This document shows, in pieces, positions 1-8,195 of a stretch of DNA of 64,000 nucleotides. Source of the stretch: Verrucomicrobiales bacterium (lineage in GTDB: Bacteria > Verrucomicrobiota > Verrucomicrobiia > Limisphaerales > J093); contig JABTUJ010000016.1 of the NCBI GenBank assembly GCA_015075445.1, positions 1 through 64,000 of the forward strand, given 5' to 3'. The position numbers and the translations under genes were made by a program. Each line of letters begins with the position of its first letter. The stretch's first letter is position 1. The notes beneath the pieces are model-generated. The model was given only the letters and a program-made list of their open reading frames with translations, was not told the origin of the DNA and did not search any database.

Positions 1-603
1 TTGTTTTGCCATTTTGACTCTTGTGATTCGCCCTTTGAAAGGACTGTCATTCTCTTCGTTCAGCGCCCAACCGAGCATCGCTGGTGCCTCGCCTTCGAGA
101 AAGGCGAACAGAGGCTTCGGAACACCTTTCTGGGTGCTGTTCACCGTCGTAAACTCGTCCCTTTCTTCATCTTTGGTCAATCCTTCTAGCAGGACAAAAT
201 CCACTGGCCTGACATCCCCTGTCTCCTCGAACAGCGAAACGTAGCCACCAGCGCGGTGCTGGCCATCAATGATGTACGCAGCCGCATTGACGATGAGCTT
301 CCCGTAGACAGTCTCCCCAGGCGTTGGTTGAAACTGCCACGCGTCTCGACTGGACATCAAAATGGGTGGGACAACGGAATTTGGGTTGTCCTTTAGATAT
401 TTGGCGAACTGCCTCATCCGCACCTGAGAACCCGGACGTTGATAGCCGTCCTCGGTCCGCTCATTGAGAAACGTCTTGGGGCTTGCCTCAATGACAGGCA
501 CAGAAGTGATTCCCTTGAGTTTATCAGAAGTCACGGTACCGAAGTAGTACACACGAGTTCCTACATGCTTCTTCACCACAGCCGCAATCTCACCAATTGG
601 CAT
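1..603 (-). CDS. DGQHR-domain protein (DndB-like), 3' end outside window
   Basis: The first 201 residues of a protein that runs off the left edge; the ATG is at 603 and is preceded by AAGGAAA at a good ribosome-binding distance. The signature IIDGQHRAGG lies at residues 111-120, and FTTVNSTQKGV at 151-161 is the second conserved block of the DGQHR family. Family knowledge: DGQHR proteins include DndB, the regulator of DNA phosphorothioation, and SspE uses a related DGQQR motif for phosphorothioate-dependent NTPase sensing. Here the gene is the last visible member of an operon containing SspB/C/D-like genes, 65 bp after the 460-aa gene. Its GC content is visibly lower than that of the ATPase gene upstream, suggesting a separate origin. 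It could be a regulator or a sensor/effector; the missing C-terminus would decide. Confidence 0.85.
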   Translation of the reverse strand, partial: MPIGEIAAVVKKHVGTRVYYFGTVTSDKLKGITSVPVIEASPKTFLNERTEDGYQRPGSQVRMRQFAKYLKDNPNSVVPPILMSSRDAWQFQPTPGETVYGKLIVNAAAYIIDGQHRAGGYVSLFEETGDVRPVDFVLLEGLTKDEERDEFTTVNSTQKGVPKPLFAFLEGEAPAMLGWALNEENDSPFKGRITRVKMAKQ

Positions 604-668
604 AAGACGCTTTCCTTTCGTTTGTATTCTTTGACGCCGGCAGTGCTGTTCAACAATGATGTTGCTGT

Positions 669-2051
669 TTAGCTCGTCTCTCCCTTGACTGCGAGAGTGT
701 TAACTTCTCGAAGCATAACGACGGGAATGTTGCGGTCTTCGGCTAGGAGGGTCCAAAGCCAAGGAAACTCAGTCGGGCAGCATACCTCCTGACCGAGCTC
801 GTCGGAGCCCCTGTCCCAGCAGATGATGAGTGCCGTTTGCTCTGGTGGATGCTGGTGAGTGAAGTAGTTCTCGAGATGGTGCTCGAACTCGACCGGAGCC
901 CAGCGCGACAGAGCTGCGGTTGGGCTCAGTCTGAAGTCAGCCAGTGCGTCGATTCCCTGTTTCGCTGTGTATTCGAGCACGTGACACTCAAGCGGCGCTG
1001 GGAGTCTGCCTGATGCCTCGAGTTTCATGTAGAGCGCCACGAGTTCATTTTCACAGGTTGGGATGTTGCAGAGAACTGTGTTTCCGACATAGACCTTTGG
1101 AGCTCTTTGTGCCCGAGCCTGGCGCTGGGTCAGTCGTCTTGCAGCCGCAATCCGCTCAAGGCGAATGGCCTGGTTCAGAAAAGCGCAATACTTGTCGGAT
1201 GGAAGGACGCAGTTGTGGACCTGTTTGACGAGTGTCTTAAGGAGCTTGGCTAGCCGGTGGTGATCGTGGGGGCCCGTGCTAGTCATCCATTCAATGTGCC
1301 CGGAATCAAGTTCGATCCTGAGTCCGTGGTGGTGTGGGTTGATTTCTCTCCAGAATCCCGGCAGAAAGACTTGAGGGTCAAACTGGCCAAACAAGGCGTG
1401 TCTTAGGACAGTGTGAGGTGACACGGTTTGAGGGGAAAACTCTAGGCGAGCCTCTCCTACCGGCCTGCCAGAACAGAGCAAAGTTGTTGATGTCACGAGG
1501 CATGGTTCCTCTAAACGGCCGGGTGCGAGGGAGCTTGGTGACACGCGGACTGGGGTCCCGAATACATCAACCGCTACGATGTAGGTGCGTGATTCGTATT
1601 TGCGGCTGCCGAGCCAGGTATTTCCTGCAAACCAGGCTGAGCAGCGCTGCGGCGCTTGTAGATCGTGAGGCGGGCGGTAACCACAGAGTAGCAGTTGGCC
1701 GTGAGCTGTCGTCTGGAGTTCGGCAGCCTCGAAATACGTCGCTCTTGAATCCGCGGTTGTCTGGCTCAGTGCGTCGACCTTCCAATGCCCCGTGGAGAGC
1801 TCTAAACGGATTTCGTCGGCTGCGTAGACGCCTGCAAAGCGACCGTCGAGTAGTCGCATGAGCTCACGGTCGGTGAGCTTTGGGCTCGGCGTGATCGCAA
1901 GGTGATTGCGGTTTTCAGCGTCAAAGGTGAGCGAGATAAGCCAGTCACGAGGGGAAACCAAGTTAGTAATTCGAAAGAGATCCCAGGGTTGGTACGATTG
2001 TCTCCTGGCTTCGCTCAGGCTTCCACGCGTGACGTTCAGCTCAATTTTCAT
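669..2051 (-). CDS. Unknown 460-aa protein with PD-(D/E)XK-like C-terminal region
   Basis: No full-length family is recognised. The N-terminal ~320 residues look like a mixed alpha/beta domain. The C-terminal part (about 325-415) has the layout of a restriction-type nuclease fold: a helix with ENEL near 334-337, then IDALADF (368-373), PVEFEHHLENYF (386-397) and a hydrophobic strand ending LIICWD (408-413). Similar D...(V)E-x-K...F-x-H...CW blocks occur at the C-termini of many phage-defence proteins. Here the usual Lys is Glu (E388-F-E390), so catalysis is uncertain. The start overlaps the upstream stop by four bases (ATGA), implying translational coupling. A role as restriction effector or target-recognition subunit of the phosphorothioation operon is inference. 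Confidence 0.7.
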   Translation of the reverse strand: MKIELNVTRGSLSEARRQSYQPWDLFRITNLVSPRDWLISLTFDAENRNHLAITPSPKLTDRELMRLLDGRFAGVYAADEIRLELSTGHWKVDALSQTTADSRATYFEAAELQTTAHGQLLLCGYRPPHDLQAPQRCSAWFAGNTWLGSRKYESRTYIVAVDVFGTPVRVSPSSLAPGRLEEPCLVTSTTLLCSGRPVGEARLEFSPQTVSPHTVLRHALFGQFDPQVFLPGFWREINPHHHGLRIELDSGHIEWMTSTGPHDHHRLAKLLKTLVKQVHNCVLPSDKYCAFLNQAIRLERIAAARRLTQRQARAQRAPKVYVGNTVLCNIPTCENELVALYMKLEASGRLPAPLECHVLEYTAKQGIDALADFRLSPTAALSRWAPVEFEHHLENYFTHQHPPEQTALIICWDRGSDELGQEVCCPTEFPWLWTLLAEDRNIPVVMLREVNTLAVKGETS

Positions 2052-2347
2052 CTCCCCAACGGTTGGATTTCGTACGGGGCGAACTGGTCCTCGCTTTGCT
2101 TTCTGATTCGAAAGCAGAGTTCGGCAAAGTGCCCTGCGTTCTTTGCTCGTAGGGGCTCCAAACCTTCAGCGATCGACTTGGCGGAAAGATACATGAGGTA
2201 GTCTAGGCCTGTTTGTCTTACGCGGACCTTCAGCACCGGGGCGTAGCCTTTGAATGTGACGATCACGGTAGGTTCTTCCAAGGCCTCAAGCTCAACCCAG
2301 CCCGTGCTGACCTTTAGTGGGGGTGTCTTTGGTTGCAGTGAGCTCAT
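2048..2347 (-). CDS. Small conserved-looking protein of unknown function (99 aa)
   Basis: A 99-residue protein with no recognised family, signal peptide or membrane segment. It reads as several beta strands (WVELEALEEPTVIVTFKG, then VLKVRVRQTG) followed by a helix-rich half containing LDYLMYLSAKSIAEGLEPL and a charged end. It begins 39 bp after the SspD-like stop and overlaps the next gene by four bases, so it is probably co-translated with the 460-aa protein and may be its small partner. Codon use is normal for the neighbourhood and the reading frame is the only sensible one between the two larger genes, which supports a real gene. A function cannot be assigned. Confidence 0.65.
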   Translation of the reverse strand: MSSLQPKTPPLKVSTGWVELEALEEPTVIVTFKGYAPVLKVRVRQTGLDYLMYLSAKSIAEGLEPLRAKNAGHFAELCFRIRKQSEDQFAPYEIQPLGR

Positions 2348-2386
2348 GCGGCAACCGAGATCAGGATAGCTGGCGACGGTGGCTCG

Positions 2387-3220
2387 CTACAGTTGGCATA
2401 TCAAGCATGCTCTGGGGGCCTCGGAATTGAGTTCTAAACCGCCCAAGGTTTCGACAAGGCCTTTGTTGCCACGCTGCTTTCGAAGGCGTGCTTGGCGCTC
2501 AGCGTAGCGCTGTTTGATGGCCGCGATGTTCTTTGGCTCGCGAAGTTCGTTGAGGGGCATTCCCTGCACCCAGGTGAAGCTCTTGCCGGGATCCTCGCTG
2601 GTCTTTTCGTACTTGGCGGCTTCTTCAAATTGGTCGGGGTGTGTCTCAAGGAGTCGTACCCACTCAATGGGCGACTGGAAGAAGCAGAAGAAACAGCCGG
2701 AGTGAGTGCGGCCCCACTTCAAGTAGGGGGGCAACCCGATGCCGCTCTCGTCCAGGATTCGCATCACGCCGGCGTAGTCGATCCCGTCCTCCTTGAAGGG
2801 AAAGACCGCCTTGATGTTCGGCTTGGTGCTGATGTAGCCAACGCGGTCCTCGTCGGCGCGGATGCCGATGTAGCTCACGACCGGATCCTCGCCGACGTAC
2901 TTCTCGAACGGCTCGAGCTTGAGCAGCTTGGTGCACCAGCGCATCTGCGGGGAGGGCAAGTAGCCGCCGAACACGGTGTGCCAATGATCGAATCCCGCCT
3001 TGGCGTTGAGGCGGATGATGGGCTTGCCGAGGTACGCCTCGACGCGGTTGAGGTACTCGTACGTTTCCTGAAGTTCCTTGCGCGTGTCGCAGAAGACGTA
3101 CTCCATCTCGATGTGGGGACGAGTCTTGCGCATGTGAATAGCCAGGGCCGTGCTGTCCTTTCCGCCGGAAAGGCTGAGGATGTGGCGCACGGGCTTCGCT
3201 TGGTCAGGAACCTGATTCAT
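2387..3220 (-). CDS. PP-loop ATPase, SspD/DndC-like (PAPS-reductase superfamily)
   Basis: A 277-aa adenine-nucleotide alpha-hydrolase of the PAPS reductase/DndC type. The PP-loop SGGKDS is at residues 18-23. FCDTRKELQETYEYL (43-57) is the usual second block. Cysteines C96 (RWCTKLLK), C176 and C179 (SGCFFCF), and C272 and C275 (ACLIC) are positioned as possible iron-sulfur or sulfur-relay ligands. In known phosphorothioation systems this protein adenylates the DNA phosphate before sulfur transfer (DndC in Dnd, SspD in Ssp). Its start overlaps the ATPase gene by 17 bp. The order DUF4007-ATPase-PP-loop matches sspB-sspC-sspD. A cysteine desulfurase (SspA/DndA) is not in the window and could be encoded elsewhere or replaced by a housekeeping IscS. 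Confidence 0.88.
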   Translation of the reverse strand: MNQVPDQAKPVRHILSLSGGKDSTALAIHMRKTRPHIEMEYVFCDTRKELQETYEYLNRVEAYLGKPIIRLNAKAGFDHWHTVFGGYLPSPQMRWCTKLLKLEPFEKYVGEDPVVSYIGIRADEDRVGYISTKPNIKAVFPFKEDGIDYAGVMRILDESGIGLPPYLKWGRTHSGCFFCFFQSPIEWVRLLETHPDQFEEAAKYEKTSEDPGKSFTWVQGMPLNELREPKNIAAIKQRYAERQARLRKQRGNKGLVETLGGLELNSEAPRACLICQL

Positions 3221-6200
3221 CGTTCTGCTCCAAGAGCTTCCACAAGGTTTGCGTGAGGACTGGCAATGTAATGCTCGCTGGCGTGTCGCGAAGCAAGCTC
3301 AAAAGTGCGGTCTGGAGCGGCGAGGTGCGTTCGTCGTCGCCCGCGTCACGGTACACCACGCGGTCACGTTCCCGCCCATCGCGAGCGGTGAGCACAACGC
3401 GAAAGGCAGCCTTGTCTGTGCGCGCGTCGCTGGCGGCGAAGCGGAGTGCTTCGAACCGGCGGAACTTCTGGACCAGAACATCGAGCTTCTCGTCAAAGGT
3501 CGTTTCATCCGAATCCTTCCAGCGGGAGGGTGGCACGTTGGCGACGAAACTGCCGACGGACTCGAGCCAATCGGTGTCGGAAAGACTCGTGTCGGTGAGT
3601 CGGATGCAGAACGCCTTGAGTTCCATATCCCGAAGGTCCAGCGCCAGGTCCTCGCCGCGTTTGAGTAGTGTGGCTCGCAACGAGGCCAGCCCCGTCGCGC
3701 TTCCGGCGGCGTCGAAGGCCGTGGCAAGCCGATTGCGGACACGCTGGAGGAGGGCCGGGAAGGCGGCACGCAGGCCATCCAGGCCGGCCTTTACCCCCAC
3801 CACGTATTCCTGGATGTGCTCGCGCGAGAGCTGTTTGGCCTGCTTGCCCGTGAACGGGTCCATGCCCAGGGCCTCGGGAAGCTGGCGAAAGAGCAGGGTT
3901 CCGGGTTCGTGGGCCCGCAGAATCGCGTCCCGTACCGCCCGAGGGATCAGCTCGAGCTTTTCGGTGCGGCGCGTGTACTCCGGGAGTTCGGCGACGAAGC
4001 GACAAAGCGGTCGAACCACCTTGAGGATCTCTGCTCGGGATGCCGGCTCGGTGCCCACCCCGAGCACCAGGGAGAGGCGGTCGAAAAGGTCACGCCGGAC
4101 CCCTTGCACGCGGCAGAGCTGAAGCTCGAAGAGGTGTGGGACTTTCGTGAGGCGCAGGATCTCCTCGCTGCCAAAGCCGCTGAGGAAGGTGCCGTTCTCG
4201 TAGAGCGCGATCTCGTGCTGGTGGACAAGCAGCACCACGACCAGCAGGACGGGCAGAATGCCGTCGCGAACGCCAAACGGTCTGGCCCGCAGTTCAGCCA
4301 GGATACGCGGGACCGGCACGCGGGCGTCCGGCTGGGCTTCCAGGACTTGTCGGATGTGGAGGAGGGCCGGACGAATGTTGCACGGGTCTCCTCGCGGGTG
4401 AGGTACCTGGAAGCTCCATCCACTGTCTGCCTCCACGTGGAGACGGGCGCCCTTTACGAGCGAGAGGTAGATGGACATTTCCGGCGGTTTCTTCGCCGGG
4501 TCCATTCCGAGCAGGGCTTGAGTCGGAGCCGCGAACATTCGTTCGATCAGTCGCATCCGCGCCGAGGCTGCCGCCGAACTCAGGGACCGACGATTGATGA
4601 TCTCGTTATGGACTGTGGGGGCGTCGGGGTAGAGCCCGTCGCAAAGTCGGGAGAGAAAGGCCACCAAGCCCTTGCCGGTCTTGAGGGACTGCTCCTTGCC
4701 GAGGTGATACCATTCGATTTGGAGCGTACCCGAGCGCGAGGTCTGGCCCAGACCAGCGTAGTGCTGAATACGCCTTTCGAGCGACTGAGTCGCCAGCGTG
4801 AGCTGCCGTGTGACCTCCTCTGCCGCATAGCGGTCTTCCTTGAGCTCCGGCGTGTGCTTCTGGACCCATGACCAGCGTTCAACCTCGTGGAGGAGATTGG
4901 CCAGCGAGCCCAGAGGAGCGGTAATACCCACCAAGACTTCGGGACGCTCGGTGAGCGCGCGGGCGAAAGCGGCCGCGAGACGCGATTCCTCGGGCGTTTC
5001 ACAGAGTGGAATGACGATCCGGCCATCCGCCGCCTCCAAAGGCGCGTGCGCCGCGGATTCGAGCTCAACCAGGCTGCAGTAGACGACGTCGAAGTGGCGC
5101 AGGTTGCCAGTTTGGATGTAGTGCCGACGGGCGACGATTGGCCGGGGATCCAGGTAGTCCTTGACCCGTGCGGTGACCCGCTGCTGCTGCACCACAGCCC
5201 GTCCCGCATCCACATAGGCAGCTTCCAGGTCCACGCTCGTATGGGACCAGAGACAATAGCCTCCGGATCGCCCCCGCGGGTAAAGGACGTGGCGCTCACG
5301 GTGAAGCCTCTGGATGATCCCGCGGAGGCGCAGGAAATCATCGGAGTCGCGCTCCGCGAGCGCTGCGGCAATCGCTTCCTCGGTGGCGGTGAGCTCGCTC
5401 GTGTTCAGGAGGTTCAGCAACCCGACCGTCTTCAGGACGGCCACCTCGTCCGCGTCCTGCGCCGGGAAACTGCGGACGAGAGCCTCAATATGGTTCCAGT
5501 GGTTTCGGTAGGTCTGCAGGGTCAGCCGATGACCAAAATTGGCGGCCGCGTAATCATAGAGGTGATGGATGCGGTAATACGTGCCCGGTGCTGCAGGCTG
5601 CCGGGCGAACTCCTGCAATCCATGCGGCTCCGTCGAAAGTAAGAAACTGAACAGGGAGCGCTCGTTTTGACCGAACCGGCTGAAGAGGCGGACCAGCACG
5701 GGAATCGTCGTAGGATGAAGCGGGTAGAGTCCGGGGGCCGTCTCCTCGAGGTTCGCCTTGACCGCCCCGACGCCGTACCAGCCGAGTGCCAAGGCTGCGC
5801 GCATGGCATCACGTGCCTGGGCGGATAACCCCGGCGGGCAGGCCGTCTGCTTTATGTCCAAGGCAGACCGGATCAGGCCTGTGATCTGGTCGAGGGGTTG
5901 GTCGAACAGCAGTTCCTCGTAGCGGCCGGCAACCTTCTCCCATTCCCTCTGTGCTGCTTGGGAAAGCTGATCGGCGTACGCGGTGAAACCCTGGTGCAGC
6001 AAGCCCACTGTGACAATCGGCTCCGACCCGCTCCGCGTGGACATCTCAGCGAGTTGCTGAAGGAAGTAGATGTCCTGGCGTTCGGGGTGCAGGGCGGCGA
6101 ACTCCAGGAACTTGCCGAGCTCGTCCAGGATGATCAGAAGCCCATCTGCGTGGCGACCGGCGATCAACTCCGAGTTGAGCTTCTCGATGAGCGTGACCGC

Positions 6201-6716
6201 AAGATCGTCCGAAGGCAGGCGTTCAGGAGACCGCACGACGGTGCGGATGGTCTCGAGAGACGGAAGGTTGGCCCTGGCCGACACTCGTTGTTCGACGGCT
6301 TGCTGGACCGCGCGAAGGACTGCAATCGCCAAGGGTTCCCTGGCGCCCACGATGAGCGCAGGGAGGAACCGGGGCCGTGGCGTCGCTGACGCCCCCAGGT
6401 CCAACGCCCGCCGCAACCGAGGCGGTAGCGGCGAGTCCTTGCCCGCAAAGAACAAGGCGAGGAAGAGCGCGAAACTCGACTTGCCGGAACCGTAGTCGCC
6501 GGTAATGCGCCAGGCGCGCTGGCCTGACGTGGGCGCGAGACCCGCGTTGATCCGCTGGAAGTGGGTGCGCGCCGTGTCGGTGACGACGTACCCGTCCAAC
6601 GCGGCCGGATCGCGAAAGTCGCGCTGCAGGTGGGTCGAGCGCAGGAACCGCCGTTGGATGTTGAGCAGGCTCTGGATCTGTGGGGCGGCCATATCACGCT
6701 TAGGCTTCGTAGACAC
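3204..6716 (-). CDS. Large P-loop ATPase, SspC-like
   Basis: A 1170-aa soluble ATPase. Walker A GDYGSGKSS is at residues 73-81, in an N-terminal AAA-type domain that also has LLIILDELGKFLEFA (193-207, Walker B with DE) and SEPIVTVGLLHQGF (231-244, sensor-like). The remaining ~850 residues show no motif I can name and are rich in Leu/Arg helices. Size and context, between a DUF4007 gene and a PP-loop gene, fit SspC of the SspBCD phosphorothioation machinery. BREX ATPases share the DELGKFLE-type Walker B, but no BREX partners (PglX, PglZ, BrxL) are visible. It overlaps both neighbours by 17 bp. An alternative start, MAAPQIQ at 6692, lies just after the upstream stop. Confidence 0.85.
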   Translation of the reverse strand: MSTKPKRDMAAPQIQSLLNIQRRFLRSTHLQRDFRDPAALDGYVVTDTARTHFQRINAGLAPTSGQRAWRITGDYGSGKSSFALFLALFFAGKDSPLPPRLRRALDLGASATPRPRFLPALIVGAREPLAIAVLRAVQQAVEQRVSARANLPSLETIRTVVRSPERLPSDDLAVTLIEKLNSELIAGRHADGLLIILDELGKFLEFAALHPERQDIYFLQQLAEMSTRSGSEPIVTVGLLHQGFTAYADQLSQAAQREWEKVAGRYEELLFDQPLDQITGLIRSALDIKQTACPPGLSAQARDAMRAALALGWYGVGAVKANLEETAPGLYPLHPTTIPVLVRLFSRFGQNERSLFSFLLSTEPHGLQEFARQPAAPGTYYRIHHLYDYAAANFGHRLTLQTYRNHWNHIEALVRSFPAQDADEVAVLKTVGLLNLLNTSELTATEEAIAAALAERDSDDFLRLRGIIQRLHRERHVLYPRGRSGGYCLWSHTSVDLEAAYVDAGRAVVQQQRVTARVKDYLDPRPIVARRHYIQTGNLRHFDVVYCSLVELESAAHAPLEAADGRIVIPLCETPEESRLAAAFARALTERPEVLVGITAPLGSLANLLHEVERWSWVQKHTPELKEDRYAAEEVTRQLTLATQSLERRIQHYAGLGQTSRSGTLQIEWYHLGKEQSLKTGKGLVAFLSRLCDGLYPDAPTVHNEIINRRSLSSAAASARMRLIERMFAAPTQALLGMDPAKKPPEMSIYLSLVKGARLHVEADSGWSFQVPHPRGDPCNIRPALLHIRQVLEAQPDARVPVPRILAELRARPFGVRDGILPVLLVVVLLVHQHEIALYENGTFLSGFGSEEILRLTKVPHLFELQLCRVQGVRRDLFDRLSLVLGVGTEPASRAEILKVVRPLCRFVAELPEYTRRTEKLELIPRAVRDAILRAHEPGTLLFRQLPEALGMDPFTGKQAKQLSREHIQEYVVGVKAGLDGLRAAFPALLQRVRNRLATAFDAAGSATGLASLRATLLKRGEDLALDLRDMELKAFCIRLTDTSLSDTDWLESVGSFVANVPPSRWKDSDETTFDEKLDVLVQKFRRFEALRFAASDARTDKAAFRVVLTARDGRERDRVVYRDAGDDERTSPLQTALLSLLRDTPASITLPVLTQTLWKLLEQNDESGS

Positions 6717-7653
6717 GCCGCAACAAGCGGCTCGCCGACGGGTTCTTGAGACGCACGACCTGGGCTAGCGCCGATGATTCCTGGTAGTCAAACAGGCCGT
6801 CGGAGGTCTGCCCGATGGTTTCCAGCCGGTCGCGGATGGCTGCCTCCGGCAGTTTGAACACCTGCCCGGGGCCGGCCTCGCCGACGGCCACTTCCCGGAA
6901 CGGCAAGGTTTGCTCGGTCCGATGCCGGCCGCTCCAGAAGTCGTTCAGGCAGAACACAAACAACTCCGGTGAAATCTCCGGTTTGTCTTCAACGCGGAAC
7001 GCGTAGATCGGCTCCCGGCGATTCGAATCGGCGGTTGTGCGTTCACCGACCTTCTGGACGAACGCCAGTTCCGTAAGCGGGCAGTCGAGGTTCTCCTCCA
7101 GGACGACCCCTTTGCCGCCCCGCGTTGGTAGGTACGTGTGCAGGAACGTGGTGAAGTGGTGATCGAGCGTCACCGCAGAGATGCGCCTCCCGAGCCGCTC
7201 CACCTCGCGCTGGAGGGCATGGAGAACCTCGGTCCGGGTGAAGTCCGGCCGGTGCCAATAATTCAGCATGTAGTGCCACCCGAAGAGGGGTTGCTGGACC
7301 GAAGTGGACAGCTTCCAATGCAGCAACCAGAGCGTCCGGATGTCCTCGAGGTAAGGATCAAAACCGTCGTGCCCAAGGATGTCGCTGCCCAAGGCGGTGA
7401 TTTCAAGCCCTCCTCCCGGCTTAGGCTCGGCGACACCGGTGGCATCCACCCAGAACCGAATCGCTCGGACCATGTTCTTGCCGACGCCCAACGTCACCAT
7501 GGCGCCGTTTTCGTCCGCGAACAGGTCGGGATTCTGCCGCAGATTCTCCGCCGCCTTGGGCAGCCAGGCGTAACGGCAAGGAAAGGTCTCGTGCCCGGTG
7601 AAGCGAAAGTCCGGTGCGACGGCCGGTGCGGTCTTGAGGTCCGAGGAGGTCAT
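6700..7653 (-). CDS. DUF4007 protein, SspB-like
   Basis: A 317-aa protein with the DUF4007 hallmarks: TGHETFP at residues 19-25, then LGVGKNMVRAIRFW (about 55-68), an aromatic-rich centre (LLHWKLSTSVQQPLFGWHY) and a basic C-terminal RLLRRVYEA. As I recall the Ssp literature, SspB belongs to this family and is the DNA nickase that acts with SspC and SspD to install single-stranded phosphorothioates; I did not verify this by search. The gene heads the enzymatic part of the operon, 39 bp after the ribbon-helix-helix gene, and its 3' end overlaps the ATPase start. The family call is secure; the exact role is inferred from family and gene order. Confidence 0.85.
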   Translation of the reverse strand: MTSSDLKTAPAVAPDFRFTGHETFPCRYAWLPKAAENLRQNPDLFADENGAMVTLGVGKNMVRAIRFWVDATGVAEPKPGGGLEITALGSDILGHDGFDPYLEDIRTLWLLHWKLSTSVQQPLFGWHYMLNYWHRPDFTRTEVLHALQREVERLGRRISAVTLDHHFTTFLHTYLPTRGGKGVVLEENLDCPLTELAFVQKVGERTTADSNRREPIYAFRVEDKPEISPELFVFCLNDFWSGRHRTEQTLPFREVAVGEAGPGQVFKLPEAAIRDRLETIGQTSDGLFDYQESSALAQVVRLKNPSASRLLRRVYEA

Positions 7654-7692
7654 GGCGATGGGAAGATGCGTCGGAGATCGGTCCTCACGGCT

Positions 7693-7938
7693 TCAGAGTC
7701 CGCCGACGGAGCTCGGGTGCCAGTTCGGGAACCGACGTACCCTTGCCGCTTGGGAACGCGGCGGCAGCTCGGACCGCGGGAACAGCGGCAACTGTCCCGC
7801 ATCGGCACAGAACTCGGCAGCCTTCTCGAGGAACCAGTCCTTGAGGGTGCTGCCGGAGAGCGCCAAAGCCGAGTAGAGTCGGCGCTTCATCTCCGGCTCG
7901 ACCTCGATGACGATACGCCCTGAGTCGCCGCGTGCCAT
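7693..7938 (-). CDS. Ribbon-helix-helix (CopG/Arc-type) small DNA-binding protein
   Basis: An 81-aa protein. The first ~45 residues have the ribbon-helix-helix pattern: a short strand (RIVIEVEPEM), helix A (KRRLYSALALSG) and a turn into helix B (STLKDWFLEKAAEFC). The tail is basic and disordered. It is the first gene of the phosphorothioation-like operon and precedes the DUF4007 gene by 39 bp, so an autoregulator of the operon is the simplest reading. An antitoxin role is less likely because no toxin-sized gene adjoins it. The octamer TGTAATGT occurs twice, 14 bp apart, immediately upstream of its ATG and could be its operator. No Shine-Dalgarno sequence is obvious, so translation may be leaderless. 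Confidence 0.65.
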   Translation of the reverse strand: MARGDSGRIVIEVEPEMKRRLYSALALSGSTLKDWFLEKAAEFCADAGQLPLFPRSELPPRSQAARVRRFPNWHPSSVGGL

Positions 7939-7941
7939 GCG

Positions 7942-7963
7942 TGTAATGTGTTCGATGTAATGT
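7942..7963. promoter_or_regulatory. Direct repeats, candidate operator of the RHH gene
   Basis: TGTAATGT occurs at 7942-7949 and again at 7956-7963, a centre-to-centre spacing of 14 bp, just upstream of the ATG at 7938. On the minus strand TTGCAT lies about 17 bp upstream of an A/T-rich ACATTA, so the repeats would overlap a plausible promoter. Ribbon-helix-helix regulators bind short direct or inverted repeats. The operator role is inferred from position only. Confidence 0.4.
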
Positions 7964-8195
7964 CACATGCAACCCGAAACTCATCCGTCGCCTTCTGCGC
8001 TCGTCAAACGATTCATAGCAAGGCGCTTGAAGTCGAGTCGGCGCAGGTGATGCCGCAGGGTACCAAGGTGGTTCCCGGACAGCGTCCACCGGTCCCGACC
8101 ACGAGCGTAGGGTACCGCTCAACCGCGGAGCGTGAACGTCATTTCCCGGGAATCTCGGGCAAGCGGTTGAGGTGCCCGGCGGCCGAGGCGGGCGC

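Noticed and set aside
3204..6716. BREX assignment for the large ATPase
   Set aside because: The DELGKFLE Walker B resembles BREX ATPases, but PglX methyltransferase, PglZ and BrxL are absent and the neighbours fit SspB and SspD.
7693..7938. Type II toxin-antitoxin pair at the operon head
   Set aside because: No toxin-sized gene adjoins the RHH gene; the next gene is the 317-aa DUF4007 protein.
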